Under the pieces are notes generated by a model. The model was given only the letters and a program-made list of their open reading frames with translations, did not search any database and had not been told where the DNA came from. A stretch of DNA of 64,000 nucleotides, taken from contig VTFK01000191.1 of the NCBI GenBank assembly GCA_009617715.1, positions 620,001 through 684,000 on the forward strand. Reading direction: 5' to 3'. Positions 47,060 through 60,010 of the stretch are shown here, piece after piece. Positions within the stretch are counted from its first letter, which is position 1. Every line of letters starts with the position of its first letter. Source of the stretch: Plectrocnemia conspersa. Its lineage: Eukaryota; Arthropoda; Insecta; Trichoptera; Polycentropodidae. The position numbers were made by a program, and so were the translations under genes.

Positions 47060-47870
47060 AAAATTCTGATCGATGTAGTATAAAATTTATCATGAGTTTC
47101 GGTTTTTTAAACGGTCAATATGTGAGCTATGGCAATTGTCGCTCCGATGAGTATTTCGCTCATTCTGGAGTACCTCAAGGATTTAATCTGAGTCCTCTGT
47201 TCTTTTTGCTCTTTATTAGCGATATACACGCGGCAATTAATAACTTGGAATATTTACATTGTACTTGCTTCAAAGTATTCAGATTCACTCTCTTGATGTT
47301 ACTGTGGAGGTGATCGATCGACAATCGACTATCTTTCAGCATCGCCAAGTGTCTTGTTATTACATTTTCCAGATCCTTATGGTCAGCGGAATTTTCTTAG
47401 ATTTTAGGCAGAGGTGTTTTAAGTAGAAATACTTTCGCTGATGACTTAGGTGTGAAGTTCGAGCAGTGTTTTCAATAAAGCGTCAAGAATACTCGGCTTC
47501 GTTATGCGGAGCGCGTGTCACTTCAATAATTTATTGGTGATTCGCGTTCTGTACGATACGCCAGTTCGTAGCGTTCACAAATTAAGCTTCATTGTCTGGA
47601 TTGTCAAATGTATGGAACATATCATATGCACATGTCGTATCCGTATTTTTGTTAAAGTAATTGGGATGCATTTTCAGTCTATTCAATAAAGCAATTATTA
47701 AAGTTGTTAAAAGGCGGATCGAGAGCCCGTCAATGCTTTTTGACTTTCGGCTGCGAGCGCGTTCCTTATTCTTGCCCGTTGCGGCCAGGACGTCAGCGCT
47801 TGAGAACGCTCCCGGCGATAGCTACGAAGAGGAAAAATGGTACTTATCTATTTTAAGAGTGTTTTTTAGC
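47060..47870 (+). mobile_element. Non-LTR retrotransposon relic (Jockey/CR1-like), copy 3
   Basis: At 47092-47313 the + strand reads a reverse transcriptase segment with YFAHSGVPQGFNLSPLFFLL (family SSGVPQGS.LGPLLF) and FISDI. Then frames break. At about 47432 NTFADDLGVKFE matches the V.DLGV.FD motif, and from 47527 VIRVLYDTPVRSVHKLSFIV matches copy 1. The end (47740-47830) matches copy 2 (GCGGCCAGGACGTCAGCGCT). It has the same order as a LINE ORF2, but with frameshifts and deletions, including loss of the region around the YADD catalytic site. Dead copy; the most complete of the three. Confidence 0.8.
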
Positions 47871-49305
47871 TTATTTTAATATTCATTATTGTTTCTATAA
47901 TGAGCATAATGATGCATAAAGATGACCAGGCTAGTCATGATAATCAGATTTATAATATTTTTTTTTAAATAAAATATATATAGTTATCTCATTATTTATT
48001 AAAAAGCATAAAACTATGCACTATTACATAATAATCTTAATCGGTCAAAGGGAGCTGTTTTTGTGAAATGAACACACTATTTTCTTATTAAATTTTAAAG
48101 GCGAAAATTATGAAATTAATGCGAAAATCTATTTTACATTCCTGCAATAAAATAAATAGTGTGATAAGTTATCTTTTTTACAGTCTACTTTTTATTTTGT
48201 GTAATAGTAAATTTATTATTTTGTTAATCTAGTATCACATTCATAGATGTTATTTTTTTATAACACTTATAAGCTAAATATCTATGTGTGATGAAGGATT
48301 TGCAAATGTGAATTATTATGTGAAAAGCAGCAAAGCCAATGAAACGTTTTATCACGTACTGTACATTAATTTGTCGTCTTCAAAAATTTAAGATTTATGG
48401 GTTTTATCATTGGCAGTGATAATTTATAATTTTATTATATCTCATCTAGTTTATTTTTTTATTAATAAAATATGTCTTTACGTATATAATATTAAATCAA
48501 TATGTATTCAATAAAACTTGCAAACTATGTATGTATGTTAATGCAGTAAACCCCTATTACTCTGTAATATTTCATAGTACTGTTCATACACATCGTTGAA
48601 ATGTGACAATTGGAGCTTAAATCAGACAAAACGGAATTTAGAACAACAGCTAAAACCACAAACCCACACGTTCACAGCTTAATGTATTTGCTCAAATTGC
48701 TTTATATACCTATATGTAAATTAAAATATAAAAGCGATATTTTTTTGTAAATTATATATTTATAAATGCTATTAAAATAAGGTTATTTATAATATACGAA
48801 AGTAATTTCATTATATTATGACTTTGAGTAAATTAAATCAAGTTGAACGTTAAATAATTAAAGGGAATCGAATAAGCTTAATTGAAAATAATAAAAAAAA
48901 CGTTGGAATTATTTAATTAAATATGCTCTGACATATACACGTGAGAATGCGTTATAAAAAATATTTTTCCCTGTCAAAATTTATTATCCTAATCACGTGT
49001 TCCGCAGTAACCTTTTAATAGAAATAATCCTGTTGGGAGTAGAAAATTTTGATTGATGATAGCACTACCCAGCACACAATCCCGCAACATTCATTGAGTT
49101 ATGTCGGTGCTTTACAGTAAAAGCTCGATACAATAATCGATTTTTTCAGTGGATTCCATATTTCATACAATTTTAATAGAAAATGGGGTTGTTTCGCCTT
49201 TGCCAAATTTATAAATTCTGTATGTCGAGATAGAACTAAATCTGTTGTACTAAATACTAATACTAAAATTCCCAGCAACACTAATTGATACCGCCAGTCA
49301 CGATT

Positions 49306-49366
49306 GTGGTTTAGCGGTTAGACTTTATCTTTCTTCCTAAATGCGGTGGATTAAAATACCCAAAAC
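49306..49366 (+). mobile_element. Decayed tRNA-derived SINE head
   Basis: TGGTTTAGCGGTTAGA fits a Pol III A box, and GTGGATTAAAATACCCA about 30 bases later is a decayed B box (GTGGGTTCGAATCCCA). Arms do not pair into a tRNA, so it is not a functional tRNA gene. Confidence 0.4.
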
Positions 49367-49978
49367 GAGATTTATTTAAGCTTTTCGAAGTACCCGCAAC
49401 CTTATACAATTATTTATCTTAACGTGACGTTATTGATAAGCACGTATGCTTAAAACATATTGAAAATTTTATTGATTTTTAATAAATTATCGTATTTAAA
49501 AGCTAGATTTTTAGATATTGGCAAATTTGTTGTACAAAATGGGATAGGGAATATATTGGTGTAATGAATTTTTGGCTAATATGTTTAGTTTTTATGGTTC
49601 AATTTATGAACAAGTGTAGTACCCGTTTATAATATTTTGGTGCGATTAAAGTATTACATCGTATATATTTAATAGCCTAATTTACATATAAAAATATGAA
49701 CTAATAAATTTATTTTTATTACGGTTACGAGTTTTTGAACTACACGTAATAGACCATGCCAACGCATAACTTAAACATTTAAATCAGATTCTAATTTCAA
49801 AACATAAATATTTTAACATTTATTATGTATGATGAAAGCTTACATTTTATACAATTTATTGTCACGCCCACTGTTACATGAGACAGTAAAACTGAATCCA
49901 ATACAAAAAAAGTACACAGACAAGACAATTTATTTTTTATTATAAAAATATGGAAATTAACATTTATGGTACACTACT

Positions 49979-50014
49979 AAGCCATATTATATATTATATA
50001 TTATATATGGCTTG
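49979..50014. repeat. Palindromic A+T run flanked by AAGCCATAT / ATATGGCTT
   Basis: AAGCCATAT and ATATGGCTT enclose a TATATTA repeat and form a hairpin. Confidence 0.6.
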
Positions 50015-50179
50015 TCAATGATATTGTGCTATAGAGTAGCGTCTAGCGTAATCGGCTTAAAATTTCATCACAGCTAAAATTATTAGCTATAAAGATGCAG
50101 CTATAAAGCTTTGGAGTAGAGAAGGTTGATGAATATTTTAATAAAGGATATGAGCATATGTGTCAGGAAATAGTTCTTC

Positions 50180-50640
50180 TTGCTGCTGGTCGTTCGGGAG
50201 TTCCAGGTGTGATCTTTGTGACTCTCACTCTTTGACCGTCCGTCTCTCCTCATCGGAGTCCGGGCTTATACAGTTTAGGAGTTAAAGGCTTGCTGGCCAA
50301 TCGCATATGTGCAGCGATCTTCCAGACAATCGCTGCAGTCGCTTTGGAGAACGGCGAAATACGTCTACGCTTTTAGAAAGCGACGTTCGTGCGTCCAAAG
50401 TCATATTGCATTTTTCGGAAATGGTCACGGATGTGATTGGTAATTTAAGATATCCGTGACCGTTTCGCCTCAAAGGGATTCTCTTTACGACGGAGAATTG
50501 TTACTGCGAACTCGTGATCTGTGTGGTCCTCAAATTCATTTACGCCATTTTGTTATTTCTCCATTGTTAATGAATGATCGTTTTTGGTCACAGTCATTAA
50601 TTCGAGTTTAGAGTTTGAGATAATGACCCTTTCAAACATG
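50180..50640. other. G+C-rich unique island with a hairpin
   Basis: About 450 bases of clearly higher G+C and CpG. GGTCACGGAT (50423-50432) pairs perfectly with ATCCGTGACC (50452-50461). The ORF at 50282-50473 on the minus strand has no recognisable domain. It could be a promoter or enhancer, or part of an unidentified repeat. Confidence 0.35.
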
Positions 50641-53420
50641 GTCATATGTGTGTGGTTGCTACAGATTTTTTGTGTATTAAAATTATATATTGTTTTGGAC
50701 CATTGTGACACATTGGGGTAATCTGTTGATCTTAATTTAATTAAAATAAATTAATAAAGTAACATAAAACTAACACTTATAATAAAGATATTTAAATTTG
50801 AAAAATAAATAAATAAAGATATTTACAATTTATAAACACAAGAGCAGCTACTTCTAATAGTTTTTTTCAGTTTGCGATCGTTTAAAAAACACAGAACTTG
50901 CGCATGTACAAATTTTCAATATTTTTTTGTGCTGCACACACTCGGCACTGCAATATATTGTATGTACTCTTACATGATAATTGAGAATGAATCTACCAAC
51001 CTCGTATTTTTATGGGTTAAGCATTCTACAAGTAAAAAAACGTCCCGCAAATTATGTGTTAAAAAATCATTAACCTTGCAAGAATTTTACATATGAGAGG
51101 TTTCAGCATTAACTCATATACTGCTTTGTCAGATTTTCATCTGTTCCGTTCTCTTTTAAACAAGCTTTATGTTATTATATTTAATGATGATGATTAAATG
51201 CAGAATTAGCTAGAAATATTGATCGTGTTAGGAAAACAACGATTTAATCGGTGAAGCATAAAAAACGTATTAGCAAAAAGGATTACATATTCAATTTGTA
51301 TGTGTATATATATATGTATATATTCTTTTTAAATCAATACAATTATAAAATCGCTGAAACCGTATAAACTTATTAAACAACCTAATGGATATTATTAATT
51401 GATTATTCCCCAAGTGGCTGTGCAATACTCGTGCTCGTAACATATGTTTATTTTTATTAATATAAATTAATAATTATTACCAACAATTTATGTAATAAAT
51501 ACATATAAGAGTATAGATACGTAATGTCTAGTTTAAGCCATGATTCTGTATCTTAATAGTCTGTAAATCGGCTGATTTTCTGGACTTTTAAAATGTCATT
51601 AGTTTGATAATAGTTCAAGTTGAGCTCTCGTATATTCCAAGTAGAAAGCATATTAGTAGTTTAAGTAGGACTTCTGATAAAAGTGCCAATTGTAAGTGAA
51701 GTAAAGATATATATATTAGCGTTCTGACTTATAAACAATTTGGGAAAGAGGAGAAGATCACTCGATACATTGAGTAATCTAGACGATTTGGGAACTGCAT
51801 TTTTTTTATCTAACTGTGTCCAACGGAACATTTGATATAAATGTGTATGTTTTGCAACAGTCGAATTTGTACTGCTTGCTTGGTGATGGTATTATGAGGC
51901 GTGTTATTGAAGAGTGCACAATGTTTCGTGAATTATATTGGCACGATAGATCTTGTTTTAGCCTTAATTGCTTTCAGCAATGATATGAAAATATGGTGTT
52001 ATATTGCAATAAACTTTCAGAGAAAGGTGGTCAATTTCTTTGTAAATATATTGCACAAAAAAATCACAGGGTTTTACTTAAAGACAAAAATAATTATTGT
52101 GCTACAATTTCGTAGCCTTGCCTGCATCTGATGAATTCAGTGTTCTCGGAAGGTCGGGTTAAATTCTGGATTTTGCACATCGTAAATGTGTTATGGTTCT
52201 TCTTCACTCTCTGGAAGTTACCGAACCTAAAGGTCTACCGAATATGGTCAAGGTCGCCGACTTCCGAGTAGCGTCCACACTGCCCCCAAAATGTATAAAT
52301 TGCGCACGGTGTGGTATTTCGATTAAAATCGACTATGAAAATTTAAGCGCAGATAAAAAAAAAAGTTGCTCTGTAAAGCTGATAATTTTTCGCAACTCGT
52401 ACATTTGAGTACAGTGAAAAATTCAAACCATTGATTGTGATAAAGCAGGTAAGTGCTTCTATGTTTCATAGCTCTTTCTTGCAATAGCTGTCATATTAAA
52501 CACACAATATTATTTTGAATAAGTACCATTTTTTAGTACTTTATCCTATATTTTTTTTTTAATTTTGAGTTCATTAGTTATATTTCCCACCACTTTTTAA
52601 TCTATATTTTAAATACAATATATAGCTTAGGTCTTTCTCTTTATGATACATGTAAAATTGACTGCGGATTTTTGCGGTTTTTAACACATTGCATACCTTA
52701 AAAATGCATTATTCTTAAAAATGGGACGGGGCTTAGTCGCTAAAGTTAGGACCTAAACCTTTTAAACCATTATAACTTTTTAAATAGGTAACGTGTCAAA
52801 TTTAAAATACAGTTTTGTAATGATTGTAATTTTTTAATAATATGGTTACCGTGGTAAAATAAGTAAACGTCAAATTGTGGATCGCGTACTAATAAAATAA
52901 AATAATAATTTGTTTAGAATCACCAAATATACACATATTTAAAAAAAACGATACCGAGTATGATAAAATGCTAGTCAAATACTTTTTCTTAATATAAAAC
53001 AGCAAATATGTGACATATAAATTTTTTTTTTTACGCTACGCGGCGAAATTTTTTTTTACGCTACGCACGGCCGTTCAACACGGAATTCCTCTTCCTCGGG
53101 CCTACACTTAAAGAAATACTTTAAATACTTTTTAAAATAAAATTGCATGAATTATTTCATGAAAAAAAAATTTTTTTTTTTTTTTTTTAAATTTATTTAT
53201 TAGTTTTTTTACTATGTATTAGTAAAAATTTATTAGTTTTTTTAAAAAAAAGTTTTTTTCTATAATGTATTTTTTAACACTTATAAAATCATATATTTGA
53301 CTAAGAGCACTTATGGAATCAACTAAAGTGGAGTAATAATTTTGGCCGTCCAGATCGGGCAAATACCACATAGTGCAGCGATCGTGAAGAACGCCTATGA
53401 CCATATTGAAATTGAACCGA
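50641..53420. other. Noncoding DNA with low-complexity tracts
   Basis: ORFs at 50872-51096, 51901-52131 and 52193-52408 show no known domain. A consensus donor AAAGCAG|GTAAGTG lies at 52449 and a possible acceptor GATGAATTCAG ends at 52139, so an exon is conceivable but not supported by a frame. TTACGCTACGC occurs twice, 25 bases apart (53031-53066), after T-runs. A9 followed by T18 spans 53162-53188. Confidence 0.35.
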
Positions 53421-53469
53421 GATACTCGTTCTATCTCAGTTTGCGAAAAATCATATCATTATCTCTCTC

Positions 53470-53760
53470 TCTCGTCACTTAACACGCGAGAGAGCGAAAG
53501 GGGAAGTATCTCGCCGCTCGCGCTCGAAAGAACAATCCGACTATTTCCTTGGTCTCGGAATTTTCGGAAGCGCTCGAAGCTGGCCTAGTCAACCTAAATT
53601 ACCCCCACTTTACCTCCCGTTCCCGGTAACCTCGGAGAACTTCCGAGAGATTTTAGAGCGGGGAGAACCGAGCTCGACTGAAGTAACCCCGAATTAACAC
53701 ATTATATTCTCCGTCCTTGGCCAACCATCGCCTACTTCCGGAGAGTGAAGTGCAGGCATT
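53470..53760. repeat. One-arm copy of the foldback MITE plus G+C-rich flank
   Basis: CTCGTCACTTAACACGCGAG then AGCGAAAGGGGAAGTATCTCGCCG matches the right arm of the 11.2-kb MITE. The left arm is missing. The following 53520-53760 is G+C-rich with CCTCGGAGAACTTCCGAGAG-type short inverted words, and is unclassified; it may be more of the same mobile DNA. Confidence 0.5.
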
Positions 53761-53917
53761 AGGATTAATGTCAAAAAAAAGCAGTAGCTTTATTGGCTTT
53801 CTTAGTTTCGTTGGTCGGCATAATCTCTCTTGGTTTTGAGTTCGTACGAATCAAATCGGTAGCTTAGGATGAAGTGCTGATGGAAGCGAATTCCGAATAA
53901 AAGTATTGATTTAGGCA

Positions 53918-54175
53918 TTACGTATCCGCATTTTTACGTTTGGTCTGCGTATGGCCAATATCGCTGCAATGGCCAATTAAGAATATTTGGGTGTAATTGG
54001 GTATGTTCTTATCCGTCTGTTTTGCTACATTTTTCTTGTTGAAAAGTTGGAAACCTACTAAACTTGTCGCTTCGCATTCTGATGTGCGATCGATACAATA
54101 TAATGTAGTATCATTTGTACAAGGACCCGAACAGCCGTTGTGATGTATTAAGCTAATCTCATTTGTTACGTACAT
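53918..54175 (-). mobile_element. Possible reverse transcriptase relic around a YADD-like site
   Basis: The minus-strand 85-codon frame contains CTNDTTLYCIDRTSE, which resembles the RT box YADDTTLY..D.T.E, followed by LFNKKNVAKQTDKN as in W F..N.L.LN..K. If correct it is a decayed LINE fragment with the first catalytic Asp mutated. No neighbouring motif confirms it. Confidence 0.3.
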
Positions 54176-54179
54176 TATT

Positions 54180-54960
54180 TTCTATCCTGTATATTTTATT
54201 TTTATTAGTTAATTTATAATTTAAGTTACAAGTGTTCATAGAGTTTTTCTGTCTAATACTAAGTGGCATGTAAGATAAACACAAAATTATTAAATATTAA
54301 TATCTGTGAGTGTAATTTTAAATTTAATCACTCATTAAAGATATACGAATTTATAAAAAATATATATATTATTAATAAGATTTTAAATCTATATAGCTGA
54401 ACTAAGACATTTCTCTGAGATTTTAGGATCAAAACATTCTCAAATTTATCTATTAGGAATATGCATTATTAATTTTTATTGTGAAATTTTAATGCATATT
54501 TAAAAATAATAAGTTACATTGCAAAATAATCGGCCGCTTTTTATTAACAGAGCATTTTGAAGAAAATTTGATCAATGAAACCTTAAATAGAATTCATCGC
54601 GGTTCAAATAATATTTACAGCCAATAAGTATTAAATTACAAGTTCCTGTAATTTAAATTTAACTGTCGACTATTGATTGTTTGGTATTTTTATTTTTAAA
54701 TAACATTGTGTATTCTAAAAATAAGTTATATTTAAAAAAAATTAACTATTAAACTATAATAGTGAATCAGTATATATTTAATTGCCCAAGACAATTAAAA
54801 AAAATAATTGATAAGAGACAATTACTCAAAATCGTTTGAGGCATAAATATAAAAAAAATGATTGGCGCTCTAATTGTAATCAAATAGTAAATATGATTAA
54901 ATATATAATCTAGATATTTATAACTTTGTCATGTTAAATAAAATAGGTACATTATTTAAC
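54180..54960. other. A+T-rich noncoding DNA
   Basis: No ORF, repeat or motif of note. Confidence 0.45.
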
Positions 54961-55420
54961 CATTTCGGTCGCATTAGGTTTGGTTAGAGCGTTAAATTTA
55001 TGCTAAAACACACGTTTTTCGCCACACATGTGAAAATTCAACAGCAAAGATTATACCGGACGGTTTGTTTAGGTTTAATTGAGGCAAGGGATGTTTGCAG
55101 CATTGTGTTGGGTGGTGAAATACACCCAAAGGGTTTTCGCCATAAATCATCGCTTATCGCCATTCGCACCAAGGCGACGAATGTCCGCGGCGGCGAAACT
55201 TACAAACCGCTTAAACGACGCTCGCACTTGTGAAATTTTCTCACGTAGCCATCCCATTACGTGTTTGAATCACGTCCTCGTTCACTCCATTTTTCCTCCA
55301 ATAGCTAGCCGATGATACGCAGTAATGCAATCTTGCTCTATAGTTGTGAGAAACAAGGTTTCAACGAATTGTGTGGACGATCTCGGGGGACGATTTGGTC
55401 TTTATGTAGAGAGCGATTCA
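54961..55420. promoter_or_regulatory. Unique G+C- and CpG-rich island
   Basis: About 450 bases of distinctly higher G+C in A+T-rich DNA, with GGTCGCATTAGG, CGCCATTCGCACC and GTCCGCGGCGGCG. Two overlapping + strand ORFs (55000-55233, 55079-55315) arise from the composition and lack any domain. It does not resemble the repeats in this window. It is a candidate conserved noncoding element or a promoter of an unseen transcript. Confidence 0.3.
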
Positions 55421-57580
55421 ATACAACTAAGCGATGTATAACTAATGCAAAGTATCTTCGTGCTTACGAAAAATCAATATAGACTCTCTTGAATATGTAA
55501 GTAATAAATTAGTAGTTACTTCAGTATCGACTTTTTCATATTACGAACAGCGCTAGACGCTAAAAAATCTCTTTGTTTTTAATAAATCTCATTAGGTTTG
55601 CAGCTACTTCAATTTCTAGCAGCATCCTTTAAATACCACTTTCTCACACAATCGGCCGTGAAACACATTTCTCACGTACTTGAAAATTAAATTGTGTGTT
55701 TACAAATTATATATGAAAGTTTTCTAATTATTATCCCGACCATACAAGTTTTAAACAATATTTTGTATATAAACGCGGTTTATTGTATCGTTCTTGCTGT
55801 TATTCTGTGTTGACAAATAAGAGTTGGACATAAGTCTATTCATGATGAAATGGCAAACCAAACTGAGCACAAATCAGCTGTTAAATTGGCTGTTGTTGGA
55901 GAAAGTGTTTCCAATTATAAAACAGCCTTTATAAAAACCGTTTCAATATAGTGGATTACGTAATGTAGTTATTCCATCTAGGAAGTGTCATTTTTACCTC
56001 GCTAGCAGATGTTTACACCAATGAATGATTTCTGACCGGACTTTTGCATTGCTAAATTTGTCTAATATCATTTTTGTATGATTTATTTACATAATTACCT
56101 CGCATGCTTTGGTTAAAAATGTCTGTGTTTTCATTTTTTTATTACGGTATTGTAATATTACTATTGTTTATTTAAATGTATATGCGTTAATAAAAACAAG
56201 TACTTAGTTGCACTTTGGTGCGTAAAAAAAACTATGGGATTATCGGCGGGTCGTTTACGATCGTATGCAATTGCGTTTCGGAAATCTTTTTCTCTTCAGC
56301 GAGCTAATATCTGTGTCACATCATTGTGTATATTTGTAATTGCGTATCAGCGTTTTATTATTGTTTATCTGTAATATCATGGGCACTAAATTTTTTTTAT
56401 TGAAAAATCAGCAAGGAGTACTTAAAAATAGTATCAATTATTTAAAAGTTTTCTATATTTACTTCTCATAAAAAATGATACATATTTCAATTTAATCTTA
56501 AATATTTATCAATTACTCAAAAATATTTAGTGTCGAATTTTATAAAAAAAAAAACTTATAGCCCAGCTGAAAATGTTACGTAAAATAATATATAAATAAA
56601 TGGTTTTATTATTTTCACATAAAAATATTCTTACATATATTATTAAATATTTTTTTCCAATACCAAAACAATTTAAAAAAAATATATATTATTTTAATCG
56701 CAATTTATCTCGTCATAGTATTTCAGATTAGTCTTGTTTTGTTCCTCGTCACTTAAGACTCCAATCTAAATATTTGGACATTCATACTTTTTATATTTAT
56801 TATTACTATTCTTTCATATTTGCATATAATATGCTATTGCAGTAAATTTAAAAACACAACGTATTTCAACATTTCAGGTATTTAATTATTTCCTAGATGT
56901 AGCAGTATCTACAGCTCGTTCTGTCCTTTTTTGTTGTGCGAAATTTATCTTCTTATCTCTATCTTATATATAACAGTCCTAGTCGCACAAAAAAACTGAC
57001 TGTAATTGCTCTTGTAACTCTTTATATTTTGGAGTAATTGTTAATATTATGCAGCTGTTGTGTGTTTTTTTTAAAAATATATACGAATAATGTTTGATTT
57101 TAAGTATGTCCTAAATTATTTATTATGGTTATATTTTTGCGTTTTTTATGCCTATATAACAATAAAAACGCAAAAACGCTTTTGTACCTAATACAACGAA
57201 AAATATACATTCAAATTGTAAAGAAATTGTATTTAAATGCGAAAGCTTTAAGAAATAAATTCAAAACTTTAAGATTTACTACATTTCTGAGAAAAAACCC
57301 ACATCAACAGCAATTAAATGAGTATTTTCGGAAGCAGCAATAATTAAAATGAAACTTGGTACTTATTTAAAGTTTGAAATATTTAATGCTGTTTATTTTT
57401 AAAATAATAATAAATAGTTTTGACTTTTTATTTTTATTGTCAACATTTGAATTTGTTAATTGAATTTTTATAATCTTATAAAGTTTAATAGTTGAAAATT
57501 ATTTAATATTTAAAAATTCTTGCTCGATTAAGTTTTTAGAACTACACTTTCAAACTCATGCGGTCTTAGACCCATGCGGA
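55421..57580. other. Gene-poor A+T-rich DNA
   Basis: A small unique patch at 56225-56300 carries GGGATTATCGG (contains the GGATTA word bound by Otx/Bicoid-type homeodomains). The ORF at 57125-57343 is basic and A+T-rich with no domain. Confidence 0.35.
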
Positions 57581-57589
57581 AATTCCGAA

Positions 57590-58085
57590 TTCCGGATCCG
57601 ATCGTGTCACTTCATCTTGTTGATGTCTAGATCTCGTCTTGAATTGTGGCCAATAAATTGCAACCCTTCCTTTTTTCACGTACCGAAAAACCTTCTTAGA
57701 TGGCAATCTCTTCAATTATGGAAGTATTTGTGCCAATGGCCGTTCAGGGAATTCGGAGCATCCATCGCTAGCAGCACAACTTGAAGACGTCACTCCTTTT
57801 TCTTTCATTATTTCGCAGTCTCTCTGTTTCAGCTCTGTATAGCACAAATAACACATTTCTTCGTGCTTATTGTAATGCTGCAAATATTTACGTAACATGA
57901 CACTGTAACACAGACTGATTCATCTTCACAATTCAAAACGTTAAATATGATCTGAGGTACACGAACTCATTTATTATTTCGTTTGAGTTTGTGAGCACGA
58001 TCGATGATCCTAAGCTTTGTCTTGGTAGTATTGATGCTTAAGCCAAGCTTTCTTCACAAACATTTAAGGCTTTCTAGATAATGTA
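57590..58085 (-). mobile_element. Non-LTR retrotransposon relic (endonuclease-RT type, C-terminal half)
   Basis: On the minus strand the frame near 57860-57700 reads YRAETERLRNNERKRSDVF, KLCC, stop, RWMLRIP, stop, TAIGTNTSI. This matches the conserved YGAETWTLRKNE.KRL.AFE.WCWRRMLRIPWT..TN.SI end region. Both internal stops fall where the family has Trp. Upstream (57930-58080) are SINTTKTKL and EFVYLRSYL, matching the INTKKTK and EFVYLGS motifs. The ORF at 57716-57898 is a different frame of the same relic. Confidence 0.8.
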
Positions 58086-60010
58086 CTTCGCATATATATT
58101 ATAGAAAATGGGTAAGATAATGTATTGTACTAAGAAAGGTTTTGGCATCTGGTTGGTAAAATTTACGAAAGAAAAGCTTAGCATCCATAATATTCATATC
58201 ACAAGGAACAATATTTGCATTTAAAATAGCGCTACTTAGATTTTATAACCAATTTTCAAAACATAATCACCTATGATTAGATGACGTAAAGTACATTATT
58301 TCTACTTGCGTTGCAAAAATGTAACAATAACGGAAAATTTATACATGTAAAATGTTAACAGAGGCATAGTATGCAATTAACTTATGATCTATTACCCATT
58401 AAAAATATACTTTATCCATAATTAATAATTTATTTAAAACATTTTTTTATTATACATATACAAGAGATTTTATGGCATTAATACAATTTTATTTCACTCG
58501 CGAATAACTTCATGCGAAATCCACGGATCACTGTGTTCATTGTATAAATGTTCCTCAATTTTTAACTCTAATTGCTTTATTCTCATATGAAAACTGTTTG
58601 GTATGTATAAATCGTTTACCTACGTAGGATGAAACGAAATTATTTCAACGATGATTAATCACTTTACGTGCGCACGAGCACTGTGGTAGTACCCTTTCAT
58701 TTACATGGTCATACTTGATTATAAATTATTTGCCCTTTTTATTACCTTCGGCATCTTTTTTAATAGAAATTTTATATTGGGTTGCGCGTTATGCGTCACG
58801 TGGGTGTCGTAAACCGAGATGGTTTTCCGCGCCACATTTTTAATTCGTTCACTTTTCCAAAAGGGTGTATGCAAAAAGATAATCTTGGATCCTTTCATTA
58901 GCAATAATATCATTTGACTTAGTCATTTTATTTTTATCTGGCGAATCTACGGCGCTAATATTTTTTTATTTGAAAATAGTAGGTACGGACGATACATACA
59001 ATTTTTTCAGGTAAATACGATTGCGGAAATTCGAATATTTTACTTGAGAAATTAAACTCATAAACTCAAAGTATATTAAAATTATATAATATCATGAAAG
59101 TGAGATCTGTCTCTGCGCACACTATTCTAATATTGAGCGTATATTACTCATTACACGCCGCAGAATTTCCCATGGGTTTCTAGCTATTTATTCTTGAAAT
59201 ATGATTTAAACTCGGAAATATTGTATATAGGGTCAATTTTGTCTATTCTATTTACACATACTGGTAAAGCATGTCTCTATGCGTAAACACGACATGATTG
59301 AGAATTAACTGTTGATGTTCTAGTGGTATGAAAAATTTACCCACTCGAGAAAACAAAGATGCATATTTATTGTCTTAGAAACATCTCATATATGTTAACG
59401 GCAGACATAACAGCTGCTATGTCTTTTGATGTACGTTTACTTCTTTCTTTATCTGAAGGCATAAAAAAGTTTTCAGACACAGAGAGGAGTAAACGTATAT
59501 AAGCACATATTACGTTGCTTCAAAGTTGTTAAATCACGCCTTAATTTTTTTTGGATGCATTCGTAGGTTTCAGGCTTTTCCAAAGCGGGTTTAACTCTTA
59601 TTTCCGGACGTCTAGCTCGATCTAGGAGATGCAATGAAAGATTCTTTCAAAACAAATCACAGTGAAGCACGCGGAAATAAATAACGAGGCTTGTTGAGTT
59701 GAATGTTCAAAAATTCGTTCAGAAGTTTATATTTTGAAGATTAACGATTAAGCCTCTTCCAGATAATTTTGATAGCAAAAAAAAAAAATTATATTCGTTA
59801 CTTCAGGACAGATTATCAAAATTGCTAACTGCATCTAAATCGAAAAACAAGCTTTTTGTTGCCCTTGTATTCTGTTCTAAACAAATAAAGATATATGCAA
59901 TAGCATTGGTTTTTGCGTATCAGAAATTTTCATAAAGCCAAAACACGCCATAATCTTTAATATACAAATTGAAAATCTTTGGAAAATCTGTATAATTTCA
60001 GCTTTTTTCA
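58086..60010. other. Noncoding DNA
   Basis: A+T-rich with a repeat family D relative at 59556-59640. CATACAATTTTTTCAG|GTAAATAC at about 58995-59018 places an acceptor directly before a donor. The ORFs at 58719-58913 and 59877-60068 have no domain. Confidence 0.4.

Larger units (their letters stand above)
40081..47060. other. Long gene-poor region with hairpins and unique islands
   Basis: No gene recognised. Named items in it (40855, 42160-42445, 42869-42901, 43560-44100, 44480) are listed separately. ORFs such as 41487-41696, 42161-42572 and 46077-46292 have no domain and no exon framework. 45700-46280 is another unique, moderately G+C-rich patch. Confidence 0.4.
47880..50180. other. A+T-rich noncoding DNA
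   Basis: No ORF or repeat of note apart from a tRNA-like patch at 49306-49366 and an A+T palindrome at 49979-50014. Confidence 0.45.

Noticed and set aside
49306..49366. Possible tRNA gene
   Set aside because: A- and B-box-like words are present but acceptor, D, anticodon and T stems do not pair; treated as a SINE relic.
57716..57898. 60-codon minus-strand ORF with Cys pairs (possible zinc finger)
   Set aside because: The neighbouring frame matches a LINE C-terminus; the Cys-containing frame is out of phase with it.
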